Below are positions 10,027 to 20,050 of a stretch of 64,000 nucleotides of DNA, piece by piece. Position 1 is the first letter of the stretch, and every line of letters begins with the position of its first letter. The notes beneath the pieces are model-generated. The model was not told the origin of the DNA. It ran no database searches and saw nothing but the letters and a program-made list of their open reading frames with translations. This DNA is from Fasciolopsis buskii (lineage: Eukaryota > Platyhelminthes > Trematoda > Plagiorchiida > Fasciolidae), in contig LUCM01009229.1 of the NCBI GenBank assembly GCA_008360955.1, positions 62,001 to 126,000 on the forward strand, written 5' to 3'. A program made the translations under genes and the position numbers.

Positions 10027-10613
10027 ACAGGTGGGCTCGACAACCCTCAGCTCATTCAGGCTTGCGGCGTCATGCGTAAGCTTAATCACCCGAAAAACCT
10101 GCTTAATTTAAGACTTGGTCGGGCCTCAAACAGGGAGACCTCAATTTTTACTTGAACAGGGAAGTGAGCTAGGCTGAAGTGAGGTCATCACGACCATTCA
10201 GGGGCCCACGAATTGAGGGTCCCGGCAAAATCGGGGTGCAGACTGAATTGAGCCTGTCGCTATCTAACTTGTGGACTGGCTTGACACATTAGAATCTCAT
10301 TTGAATGGTTAGGAGCGTGAATGGATGATAAGTCCGTTTAAGAACGACATGGTGATTCATCGGAGGATTTTCGTCGGTCAGGCAAGGCTAACCTTCAGTT
10401 CCCCCACCTGCTGACCTCGCCGACTGCTCCATTCCTGAGCCCGTTAATGGTTGTGATGGGTCCAGTTTAGTCTAGCTCACTTGCCTGTCCAAGTGAACAT
10501 TGAGGTCGTCGTGCGTTAAATTTGACCAAGTCTTAAATCACTCAGATATCTCGTTGAGCCTGCGCGTGATGATGCAACCCCTACTGAACCGTAGGTTGTC
10601 AAGCCCCCGTGTT
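10027..10613. repeat. Imperfect inverted repeat with ~200-bp arms
   Basis: The left arm (about 10027-10255) pairs with the reverse complement of the right arm (about 10385-10613) around a loop of about 130 bp. Matched blocks include GACAACC (10040/10597), TTTAAGACTTGGTC (10107-10120 versus 10523-10536), GACCTCAAT, AAGTGAGCTAG and GACCATT/AACCATT. Divergence is substantial, so the palindrome is old. It could be a foldback or MITE-like element, or two copies of one repeat inserted in opposite directions. No transposase is encoded. Confidence 0.75.
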
Positions 10614-10615
10614 GA

Positions 10616-11879
10616 AAATAAGTAGTCAATGTCTGTACACTTTAAGTTCGAATGAGAGGTTTCATTTTGCTTCATTTTTCAGACCATTTCAATTACCTTG
10701 GTGCATCCTGCACTTGTCATAATCAAGCGGTCTATGGGTTCACGCAGTTTAGATCTTATTGGCCGATCGATCCGTTTCTTGGACTCTTTATCTAACCTTG
10801 GCTGTTTCTTTCGAGGGCAGCTTCGTTCACCTCTGGGATTGTCACAACATCAGACCACTTCCTCCGTGCTCCAGATTTTGCGCGTACGATTGGTTATCCA
10901 CCCTGCCTCGAGGTTTTCGGTCGCTCAACCGTTTGGCCCGTGTGCCATCCATCTGGGCACAACAGGGCTTGTCAGACAGTCAGGTTCCCCAAATATGATC
11001 CGTCCTCACTGTTGCCATGGCTCGTCGGACTGAAACACAAGCCACCTTGCATCTGTGTCAGCCACCGGGTGGCTTCACTTTATAGTCTGGGTCTGCGGTT
11101 TACCAAAGGTTCAACCATGGTGCACTGCCGTCACAACGAGGCTACACCTTGACGTGGTGTGACAGCTTGCGTGCCTCCTTAATCCAACGAGCTTTACAGG
11201 ATGGCTTATCTCAAGCCGAAGATCTAGTCATGCCTGGAAGGTCAATGGGTAGAGGCCTGACGAAGTAGTCTCCTGGTCCTCCAAGTTAGAGGTTGATATG
11301 AGTTAGCAGCTCAGTCGGAAAAACGATTGGAAGAATAATTGATCCAAGTAGATGGGTTTCCACTCAGCTATACTCCGCTGTCTTGCAGTCAGGTTCTTTG
11401 CTCAGAGACCAACGGCTGTTTGCAAGTAACCCTAAGCGTTTTCTGCTCAGCGCCTGGACTAGTTCTAGCAGACACCCCGTCCCATCAATTCCCCATGAGT
11501 TAACGCGCACGAACACTATCTCCATCATCTGCTTGTCGGCCTCGCGCGCGCTAGGATAAATAGGACCGCGCTCCGGCTCCTCTGCATCGAGCCTGCAGGT
11601 GGGGTGGGTAGTGGTAAGTATGCCTACTGTCCACAGTTCCTTCTCTTAATTCAGCTGTCCCTTCCTGTCTTCCCAACCGAAATCTGCGTTGCTCCCTTCG
11701 TGCCTACCATAATGTTCTCGCACTGAATAATCGCGATCACCATGCATCACGGCGTAGAGCTAGTAACTGGTTTCTAGACTGTTAGCCTCCACATTTCCTC
11801 AAGCCATCTCGTCAGCTCGAAAATTCCCGGTCCTTCAATGAGCCGCCCGTTAGACGCTCAGGCTGCCAATAAGACTCGT
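10616..11879. other. Possible decayed 5' region of RTE copy B
   Basis: No certain gene. Three overlapping frames at 10698-11152 are Leu/Arg-rich without motifs. Position directly upstream of RTE copy B, and a GC-rich character unlike 5-8 kb, make a degraded RTE 5' UTR and endonuclease N-terminus plausible, especially after about 11640. I cannot align it because copy A starts outside the window. Confidence 0.3.
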
Positions 11880-14403
11880 TTAACTCTGACAGCGGACTCA
11901 CTTTCCGTATTGTTCGCGCCGGCTACATCAGCTGACCATACGAATTGAGAATTCGGGTAGAGTCAACTTCCCACTAACTGACCGGCCGAAACTGTTCGTC
12001 AAGATATACTTCATTCACCACTCTCAAGGAGACGCCACATTAAGACCTCAAACTGTGGGTCATACACGCGGTCCGCCTGAAATATGCTCCCACTCTAAGT
12101 GAGAAGAGACTCCGAAGCAAGAGCCCTTTGACCGGATCTTCTCGATTAACCAGTCGTTTGTCCGCGCCGGACGCAAGACTGGAGGAGATCAGTCCGGCGT
12201 TCCGGAGGATAGTAGGTGTTTAATGCGCAAGCTTATTTGTTATCCTGCCATACGCTCCAACAGACTGCAGAGAACTGCATGTGAAAAGACAAGTTTTACG
12301 AGCACGCCGTACACCCCTTCGCGCGAAAGAGACAACAGGCCCCTGCACAATTGTCCCATCGGTCACAGGTGATTTTAATGCACAGGTTGGAAAACTGAGT
12401 GCATCGGAATCCTGTTTAATGGTGGAACGGTAGCCTGCTTGTCTCGGTCGAACAGATAAACGGGAAAACACTTCCCAATTCTGTGCGGAAATAATCTTAT
12501 TCCTATCTAGTGCGAATTTCCGACACAATTCCCGTCGCACAGTGACATGACGCTCTAACTTAGCGATGGTCTGAGTCAGATTGACCATATCACAGTTAGC
12601 TACCGTTGGCGCGGTTCTGTCCAGAACTGTAGATCGTACTGGACCACGTACGTGGCATCGGACCACGCGTTAGTTTTAATGCGATTTTTGCTGCAGCACA
12701 ACGGCCATCAACATAAGCCATAAGCTCGATCGGTTGTCAAACGTCCGAATGATTGCGCTCTTCGCAACGGCTATGGAGAAATTATCCGGGGAACTAAGAA
12801 TTGCGACGAGCAGCAATGTAGACGAGCAGTGGGATAAAAATAAGCAGGCGATGCATTTGGCTGCACACTTCCCCTGTGGTCCTAGGTCCAGCCCTCGTCA
12901 AAGGCACTGGATCTCGCAAGGGTCGCTAATTCTAATGGAGCAGAATCGCCAGCTGCCTAACTGCAAAGAGGTGAATAAGGTGAGTCGACAGTTGCAGCGT
13001 CAGTTGACAATAAGCCCTAAGAATAACCACGAAAACTGGTGGGTGAAGGTAGCAGAAGAGATGGGGGTAGCGGCCGCATCAGGTGACAGTCAAAAACTGT
13101 TTAAGCTTATACGTGACAGCGGTGGGCGGCGAACTTCGGTTAGTGAAGTCGTGTGCGATAGGACTAGGGAGCTCATCCATGGTAGACAACCAAGAGTGGA
13201 ACGTTGGGCTCAGCAACCCGAGTTAGTTTAACTGGCCACATGTTAACGGATTCAGGCCGACGACCGCAGCTGCGAATCCTTGGGAGCTGTTTTTGATCCC
13301 AATCCGACGGAAGTGGGAATAGAGTCAAACATTGGACTTCTGAGGAGAAAAGCAGCCGACCCCGACAAACTTTCGCCAGTTCTTTTTAAACTTGGTGAAG
13401 GAACTCTGAAGAAACCAATTATCTCCTTGCTTTGTGATATATGGGACAAGCAGCTCATTCCGTTATCATGGCGTGAGTCACAGACTGTACCCATTTTGGA
13501 GAAGGGTAAACGGAGCGATCGTAGCAATCATCGGGGGATTATTTTGATGCCGATAGTTATTAAAATGTTAGCTGCGATAAACCTGCGTCGTTTGACACCA
13601 ATTCGCCAGGGCAACATCCGGGAACAACGACTGTGGGCCGTTTCAATTACCTTGGCAGCTGCGTGTCGAAAGATGGTAGCTCGGCAGTAGAGAAAAACGC
13701 GCATATATCAAAGGATCGAGCAGCTTATGCTCTACCGAATCACTAATGACGTCGGCCTGATGTTTCACCGAAGTTGAAAGATCGTGTGTACTGTGCCGCG
13801 GTGCGCTCAGTTCATTTTTGTTGTATGGAGCATGTGTGTTCGAGATGTTCGTCGCTTGGATCACCGATGTCTACGTACCATGGAGTGACTAGGTGTGTAA
13901 TGTAGAGGTTCGGTATTTAGTAATTGGTGCCGGTCCTGAGACTACCTTGTCTCAGTGTATGAAACTTAGGAAACTACACTGGTTGGGTCACGTGTTGCGT
14001 GTGGCGAACGCTCACCTGCCATATAGTGCCCTATTTGGCGTTCTTCCCATGGAGTGGAAGAAGCCATCTGGAGGTCAACAGATGACGTGGCAACGTGAGA
14101 TGAGGAAATGTACAGAGAACTTAGGTAAAATAGGTGTCTCACGTCTTGTCGGTTGGAGTCCGAAAGACCCGTCAACTAACTGGCTGGAGAGACCGAATGA
14201 CATGGCAGTGAACCGTGAACAGTGGCGATCGTGTTGTTATTTTCTACCGAATCAGAATTATCGAAAAAGGCGCTTGTACATTTAGACTGTGTTTCGTGTG
14301 TTGGTTACTGCAGTATTCTCATCTTTTCCTGCCTATGTAGGTCCACTCTCTGTTCCCCTTGGATATTCACTCCTTGCTGTTTAACGTTGAACGATGATGA
14401 TAA
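11880..14403 (+). mobile_element. RTE retrotransposon, degraded copy B
   Basis: Homologous along its length to copy A: 12025-12230 matches copy A 15-180, 12360-12700 matches 300-640, and 12730-13630 matches 670-1570. The alignment then jumps to copy A about 2161, deleting about 590 bp that encode the RT core from before motif A to past YADD (junction near 13629). The 3' UTR has lost about 60 bp relative to A (14370-14375). It ends at (GAT)3, 14393-14401. Much more diverged than A, with many indels. Start is approximate. Confidence 0.85.
12734..14285 (+). pseudogene. RTE ORF remnants in copy B, RT core deleted
   Basis: Three open pieces remain. 12734-13231 is the endonuclease-RT linker (SGELRIATSSNVDEQWD and following). 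13280-13690 is the RT N-terminal part (CDIWDKQLIPLSW, SNHRGI). 13893-14285 is the C-terminal block (HWLGHVLRVANAHLPY, GGQQMTWQREMRKC). It preserves Trp where copy A has TAG at 1383 and Cys where copy A has TGA at 351, so it shows the ancestral codons. Frameshifts and the RT core deletion make it dead. Confidence 0.85.
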
Positions 14404-14497
14404 TATGCTGTGCCTTTTGATTTTACTTCTCGGCATCGGAAAAACATGAAATTCACAGCCTATGACATTTAACCGTAAACCCCAAGGTCGCCAACCA
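14402..14497 (+). repeat. Non-RTE flank shared in inverted orientation with copy C
   Basis: The sequence after the GAT tail (ATATGCTGTGCCTTTTGATT, then on to AAACCCCAAGGTC) matches the reverse complement of 15782-15865. Copy A has a different sequence after its tail, so this is not part of the standard RTE. It implies a shared origin for the B and C insertions beyond the element itself. Confidence 0.75.
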
Positions 14498-15781
14498 AAA
14501 CGTTGAGGGATCGCGTAAACCCATACCCGATAATCAAACTTCACCTAGTCAAGAGTGTGTCGGGTAGATATTTGCTTTTGATACGTCACGAACCAACCAT
14601 CTCAAGCCGTTTTTTGACCGCTGACTGCATCGAAGAACAGCACATACGGAGGGAGCCGATCTGCGGGCGTGAGCAATACATGTCCCAGGCACCTGGACGT
14701 ATTCGAATCCAGGGTATGTTTGGTGCACTGAACTCTGTAACCCAACACTGTGTCATATTAAAGTGAAGATTGTAACGATTCGCTTTCACGTAAAACTCTA
14801 AAAGAAGAAGTAAAAGCGGAAGAACATGAAGTTGCATACTCTAAGCGTGAAAGGATGGTTATTCAATGTACAATTAGACATCTTGGTACAGAAATAACAA
14901 AAAGTATATGAAATGATGGAATACTAGGCTTAACTAGGATCTTTGTGTGATGGTTATGAACATGGTTGAAAATCCTAAGGGATGCAACCAACCTACTAAG
15001 TGGGTTACGTGATCAGTTTCCCGTGAATCATGGAATGGTGTTCATGCGGATTACTGCGGTCCCTCTTTTGGCAAATACGATGTACGATACGGCTGTTGAT
15101 GGTTTTTTACGGTGACCAGAAATATGTTGGACAATCTCAACATCTCAGCTCACACAAAATTGTGTCGCATACATTCGCTGCTCATCACGGCACTCATTTT
15201 TCTGTCAAGCCTATTAATGACTGGTTAATAGAATGTTATCGTCATTTGTATATTCCCCCCTTACCGCCATCCCCAATCTAACGAAATGGCGCTTTCAAAA
15301 GTCCCAATCGTTCTGGCAATCCTCATTTATTCGTTTCACTTGATCTTGTTGATGATAACTTCTTGTTCCAATACCGCAATGCTAACCACTGTGCTACTGC
15401 TAAAAGCTCGGAACAGTTATTCAAGTCTCGGTGTTTACGTTCTAGTTTGCCGTCAATATCTTCCGCTGATATTAGCTTTTCTAAGACCAATGGCCTTCGA
15501 CCGTCTCGTAGGATAGTACTGACACGCAATGGCAACCGCATGGTCGCAATACTTAACTGCTGTGACTTGACACGCAGGTCAAGTAAAATTCAACGTGTCA
15601 GACCAGTCTGAAGTTATTCCTGCCATTGTTTCACTCACTAACGCTACCTGTTTAGATGCTGAAAGTCAATCATAACCACTGAAGTCTCCGAAGAAGCGAC
15701 AACCATGGAAGACTTTAGAGTTGGGAGGTCTGAAAAGTTAGATAAAGTGGCAAACAAAAAAACAACAGTCATCCAGAGACC
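14498..15781. other. Spacer between inverted RTE ends, nothing recognised
   Basis: About 1.28 kb between the two inverted shared flanks. Open frames are short, overlap on both strands and show no family motif. I see no RNA gene or known repeat. Confidence 0.4.
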
Positions 15782-15865
15782 TTGGGGTTTATGGTTAACT
15801 GTCACAGGCTAAGTTCATGCATTCAGGTTTTTGCAGCGAGGTAAAATCAAAAGCCACAGCATATT
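15782..15865 (-). repeat. Inverted partner of the 14402-14497 flank
   Basis: Read on the minus strand it continues from the tail of RTE copy C through ATATGCTGTGGCTTTTGATT to TAAACCCCAAGG, matching the flank of copy B with scattered substitutions and a few indels. Homology stops near 15782. Confidence 0.75.
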
Positions 15866-16200
15866 ATCATCATCGCTCAACGTTAAACAACAAGGCAAGC
15901 CTCGTTGGCCGCTGCTTATTCCCCAGGGTTACGTGTCTCCATAAAAGGAGTGAATATCCAAGGGGAACAGGGAGTGGACCTACATAGGCAGGAAAAGATA
16001 AGAATACTGCCGTAGCCAACACACGGAACAGTCTAAATGTACAAACGCATTTTTCGATCATTCTGATTTGGTACAAAATGACAACAGGATCCCCACCGTT
16101 CACGGTTCACTGACGTATCCTTCAGTGTCTCCAGCCCGTTAGTTAACGGGTCTTTCGGAAATATATTCCCGCATAGTTCAAAGGCACGCGTGCTCTCACC
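15866..16200 (-). mobile_element. RTE 3' end, copy C (5'-truncated)
   Basis: On the minus strand this gives the last part of the RTE ORF (GLETLKDTSVNRERWGSCCH), the 3' UTR and (ATC)3 as the complement of the GAT tail. It retains the 3' UTR segment that copy B lost, so it is not a simple inversion of B as it now stands. The 5' end is lost at about 16165-16200. Confidence 0.8.
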
Positions 16201-16629
16201 TAACCAACAAAGCACGACGATCGATCACAGTTGTGATCCCATAAATGAATTCTGGTGAGAACCACGTCCTCATCCTATACTACAAGTGCACTTATAGTAT
16301 ATATACATATATGTATATGCACAATTATGCATAGACGCGCGTAGACATACATACTTAATATTGAAGTTGAATGTACTTCCGGAAGTGCAGTGAGTCCCTA
16401 ACTTAAATTATTTTTTACCACATCCGCGAAGCCCATGTTGGCTCGAACCACGAAAAATATCGGGACGGTACGATGTAAATACAAAATTCCACTAACACCA
16501 CAAGCACAACCGAACTTTTCATGATAAATCCATAGGCATAGAACAATGGACGAGTAATGAACGCGAAACTATGGAAAACTGCTATACGACCACTGGAACA
16601 GCAAAAGGACAACAGGGAAGCAAGGACGA

Positions 16630-17215
16630 GGCCGCGCGGAAAGACAATTAGCCCCTAAGTGGAACACTCATTGTCAAGGTCTTGAAGCCAATGTCTTGAA
16701 GTACTGCGGCCGTTCGGGGCCAGTAAGCCCATTTGTCCTGGGTATGTAAGCTTTTCTTTAAGTCTATTTGGAAGAGTACCGACATGAAACGAGGAGATCT
16801 GGTAAAGGGCGGCATCCACCCTGCGACAGCTGGACGGGGTTACGGTAGTGCACTACCAAACTAGATAGTAGTCTAGGCGCTAATTAGGGGGGGATAATTT
16901 CTCTATCCCTGTGTGGCCGAGGTCCTTCGGGGAAGTCAGGCCATTAGTCCCAGATGGTCTCTTCTCTAAAACGATTTGCTAGTTGATGCCGCGATTTCTT
17001 CAGGGAGCGCGTTCCATAGGGATACCACCCTATAGGTAGAGAACCAGGTTATTGAGAAGATCTGGGACCTCGGCCTGCAAGCCCTCCCGGATTAATCTCT
17101 TCACAGCGAGGGAGTGCAGATTTCAAAATATTTCTCCCCTTGTCCTTACGCGAGAAAATGATACCTAATGAAGAAAGCATTTATGTGTCTCAGGTCAAGG
17201 GAGTAGAGGTTGAAC
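16630..17215 (-). mobile_element. CR1-like LINE 3' remnant
   Basis: Minus-strand translation shows the conserved tail of CR1-type reverse transcriptases: a YRVVSLWNALPEEIAAST-like block (about 16985-17045, with shifts) matching the family RVVxxWNxLPEEVVxA motif, followed by a short degraded 3' region. Only the end of the element is left. It abuts the R1 repeat. Confidence 0.6.
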
Positions 17216-17227
17216 TTTGAGAAACAG

Positions 17228-18215
17228 TCATTTAATGAAACATCCGTTTCGCGTCAGCTGAATATGAAGGGAGGTCATGGGAAAACGTTTTTGTCTGACA
17301 CCAGAGTCTGTGGGTCGGTGATAGGTAGGTTCAGGAGTGTACTGCTTCCAGCCAGTGGATATCGTGTGCCGTATGGGCTACCCAGGAGCCGCCGTACAAA
17401 CAGTTCGAGAAAAGGTGAGGCGGTGCGTCCAACACTGCCGGTACTGCACTCAAGACAACATCAGGAACTCAAGCAGCATTGATGTTCAATGTTACCTGAT
17501 AACGGCGGTAGCTGCTTTTAAAGGACTCTGTATTAAGAATTGAGATATATATGCATCCAAAAGAATTACAATGAAGACATATATCCGTCGATTTAATCTA
17601 TGCATAATATATATGGTGTACCGCGAGGCATAATTTATTCAGTTACATAACGTTTTATATTTTCAGTATATATTGCCATCACACATCTTTCGTTAACTAT
17701 ACTATAGTAATCATACCATTTCTCATTTTCTTTTCCAGAGTGAACAAGATTTTCGGGAGAATTTTTCGCCAACAGCTGACTGAAAGAAAATTAGATAAAA
17801 CCGATGCACTTGGCGTTAACTGTACATTTAATTTCCCATATTTTATAATAAAAAATGCATTTACATAGCGAAGAGTTTTGTCTTTCCTGATGGTTCCAGG
17901 TAAGCGCGTGGTGCACCGCGAAGGATAAAAGTGCACGTTGGAACGTTACAGCGTGTATGACGTCGCGGAATTTAAGTTCTTCTCAGGCATTCCGCGCAAG
18001 CGAATAGATTAGTTGCGAATTGCGGATAAGAAATTGATTTGGCGTTACTTGGGACGGCAAGAACTATTTTTGGGCGATTTCCAAGAGCGACCCAAAACGA
18101 TCCCATTTTTCTCTCAAAGGGGTACATTTAAAGTCATTTGGGGGACGATTTGGGGTCTTTTTCTTGTGCGTTTGGGGATTGTTTCGGGTCGTTTTTGGGG
18201 CGTTTGTGCCTAGTT
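17228..18215 (+). repeat. R1 repeat, copy 1
   Basis: About 990 bp align in the same order with 53589-54545. Blocks in order: CAGCTGAAT; a coding-like stretch around GGGCTACCCAGGAGCCGCC; an intron-like A/T-rich stretch; an acceptor-like TTTTCCAG at 17731-17738; GAATTTAAGTTC; CCTTCCGCGCAAG-like; and a G-rich end with repeated TTTGGGG motifs. Neither copy shows LINE or LTR protein motifs. It may be a duplicated gene piece or an unknown repeat family. Confidence 0.75.
17337..17543 (+). pseudogene. Conserved exon-like block in R1, ribosome-recycling-factor-like (tentative)
   Basis: The frame encodes VCRMGYPGAAVQTVREKVRR followed by CVQHCRYCTQDNIRNS. The same residues, with conservative changes, are read in R1 copy 2 (53722-53865), so the frame looks selected in the ancestor. 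The pattern T-x-R-E...A-x-D-N-(I/L)-R-N-S-R, then a separate block starting (V/L)NKI(F/Y)xRI after an acceptor-like site (17739 on), resembles the helical core of mitochondrial ribosome recycling factor, but spacing differs and the match is by eye only. In copy 1 the donor site seen in copy 2 is lost. Alternative: an unrelated protein or chance. Confidence 0.3.
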
Positions 18216-18261
18216 GGGGGAGGGGTGAGGCAGGTGATTGACCTCGTAAAGACAATCGCTT

Positions 18262-18528
18262 TAACGCGGATCTCCTATGACATTTGCTTGCCCTCAGCCG
18301 TTGTGACCACCTGTGCGTCATGCTTACTTGGCTCCGTAGTAGTGCACTGCTGAAAATCCAGACACTCGACCGGTACAGCGGAAGCAACCGAAAGTGGTAG
18401 GAGGTTTAGTACACTCAACAGAAGCGCGCTAGCGGGGCATGCGTGAGCAACATGCAAAGGGTAACCGCGCCGGGCGGCCGACGTTTGTTAAAAAACGGCC
18501 CGGCGGACCAAATTCATGTTCCGCTGCA
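18262..18528 (-). mobile_element. Isolated Ty3/gypsy LTR (LTR-A)
   Basis: On the minus strand this starts TGCAGCGGAACATGAATTTG at 18528 and aligns over about 265 bp with the LTR at 21592-21878, which starts TGTAGCGGAACTTGGATTTG. Shared internal blocks include CGCTCACACG/CGCTAGCGCG, GTCACAACGG/GGTTACAATA and GGAGATTCGCG/GGAGATCCGCG. No gypsy coding sequence adjoins it, so it is either a solo LTR or a remnant from nested insertion. The 3' boundary is unclear. Confidence 0.65.
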
Positions 18529-18539
18529 AGCCCCAAAAG

Positions 18540-20050
18540 ACCTTGAAGAGGGCCCTCTAAATCGTTGTTAGTATTTCCCGATCTCTAATGGGGCCAGCAT
18601 GCGTGGCTAGGCCTCCGTGTACCAGGAGGGGATGAATAAGGGTTCCGTGAGGAATTTGTCATTTGGTATGCGCTTTAAAAGCTTGCAGATGAGGTCTATT
18701 GCACCGAAAGTCACCTCGCTGACGAGCTCCTAGTAATAAAGGAAAGAAAGATTGCTATATGGCCATATACCTAACAGTTTCCGATGTTCGACCACAACCA
18801 AAATGGCAGACCCGTGATTTGTGAACCTGTTCTAGTATTCTCACCTAAGGTCTATACTGACCCACTTGTTTTCCTTATTGGGAATGCTCCGGTCTACAGC
18901 CCACCTATTGGCCTTGTCGGTGCCTGACTGTAAGAAATTAGGATTGTAGTCCAAGAAGGTCACGTTGACCGCACGCGTCGTAATGCTGATTGGTGGGGTT
19001 TCGGGGAGGACATTGATGTATACCGAAAAGAGGAAGGAGCCAGCAGCGAGCATCTTGGTAGCCTCGCGGTCACTGTTACTGATTGCGAGGAAGAGCACCT
19101 TACCTTCAATGAAGAGGCCCGACGGGTTAAGAAACCTCATAGGATTTGCTACATAGGACAAAACCGCCGTATCTTTGAGGCTTATGGTGAAGAGGACTGT
19201 AGGGGCCCTTATCAAAGGCTTTGACGAAGTCGATTAAGACGGCATACAAAATGTGGTCATCGTCGTACACGTTCAAACGCTTTTCTCGGGATGCGGGTTA
19301 GGATAAGTGGCCGAAAGCAAGGCGGTAGGCGCCCATTGCCTTCCTTAAAAATAGGTGTCATAGCAGCCATCTTCCGGCTCTTGCGAAATACCCGGCCATT
19401 GGCACGCCTTCGGAACAGGAAAATGTGAGAAGACGTCATCGCATCCATTTCTTTTGGGACACGAGGATGGAGCAAGTCGAAGTCAATGGAGCACTGTGTT
19501 TAGGTTTTGGAAGCCTCGAAAATTGCACTCCTTAAAACACCAGTGTGATTCGCTGTGGTTACCACGGGCGCAGGGAAGGTTCAGGGATGGATACTTATCT
19601 AGCTGGGGAGGAAGTATGAGCCGAGAGCTTCTGTTGCATTCAGGAGGGAAGTAATGGGAGTATCTTGGGTAATCTTGGGAGCCATCGGGGTGTGACGCGT
19701 TCTTAAGGCGCCTCACGTATTTAGGGAAAACCTCGGGTGGAGACGGCCTGTAACACGTCTATGTACCGCCTTATTTTGAATCTCCATGGGTTGCGGATAG
19801 TTCGGAAGTTCTTTCGCGTATTGTGTAAGGTGTGCTAAGGTTTTTTGGATAAAAAACTTAGACATTCTGAACTCTAAGTAGATGGATGGCCATAGGGCGA
19901 TGGAGTCAAATTGTTGAAGCGGGTGGTCCCTCTCGTCAGGTGGCGGCACATGTCTGACCAGTTCTATTTGCAGCTGTGATAACTGTGTGGGGGAGAGAAG
20001 GGGACTCCTCTGTTTGATATTTGATTGAACCCTTAACGTGCTGTGCCCGG
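18540..20050 (-). mobile_element. Decayed CR1-like LINE, RT region
   Basis: Reading the minus strand from 20050 down: an acidic linker (YFPPECNRSSRLILPP, 19640-19690), then ITPIFKEGNGRLPPCFRPLILT (19290-19370), the RT N-terminal block. Next is motif A, LIDFVKAFDKG, at about 19205-19262; then LFSVYINVLPE (18990-19040), matching the family LLFLIYINDLP; and finally DLICKLLKRIPNDKFLTEPL (about 18640-18700), matching the C-terminal GDLIxxFKLL region. Frames shift several times and the FADD box is not readable. Its 3' end abuts LTR-A. Confidence 0.7.

Noticed and set aside
16290..16320. TATA-rich tract as a promoter
   Set aside because: It is a short TATATACATATATG simple-sequence tract with no coding feature downstream.
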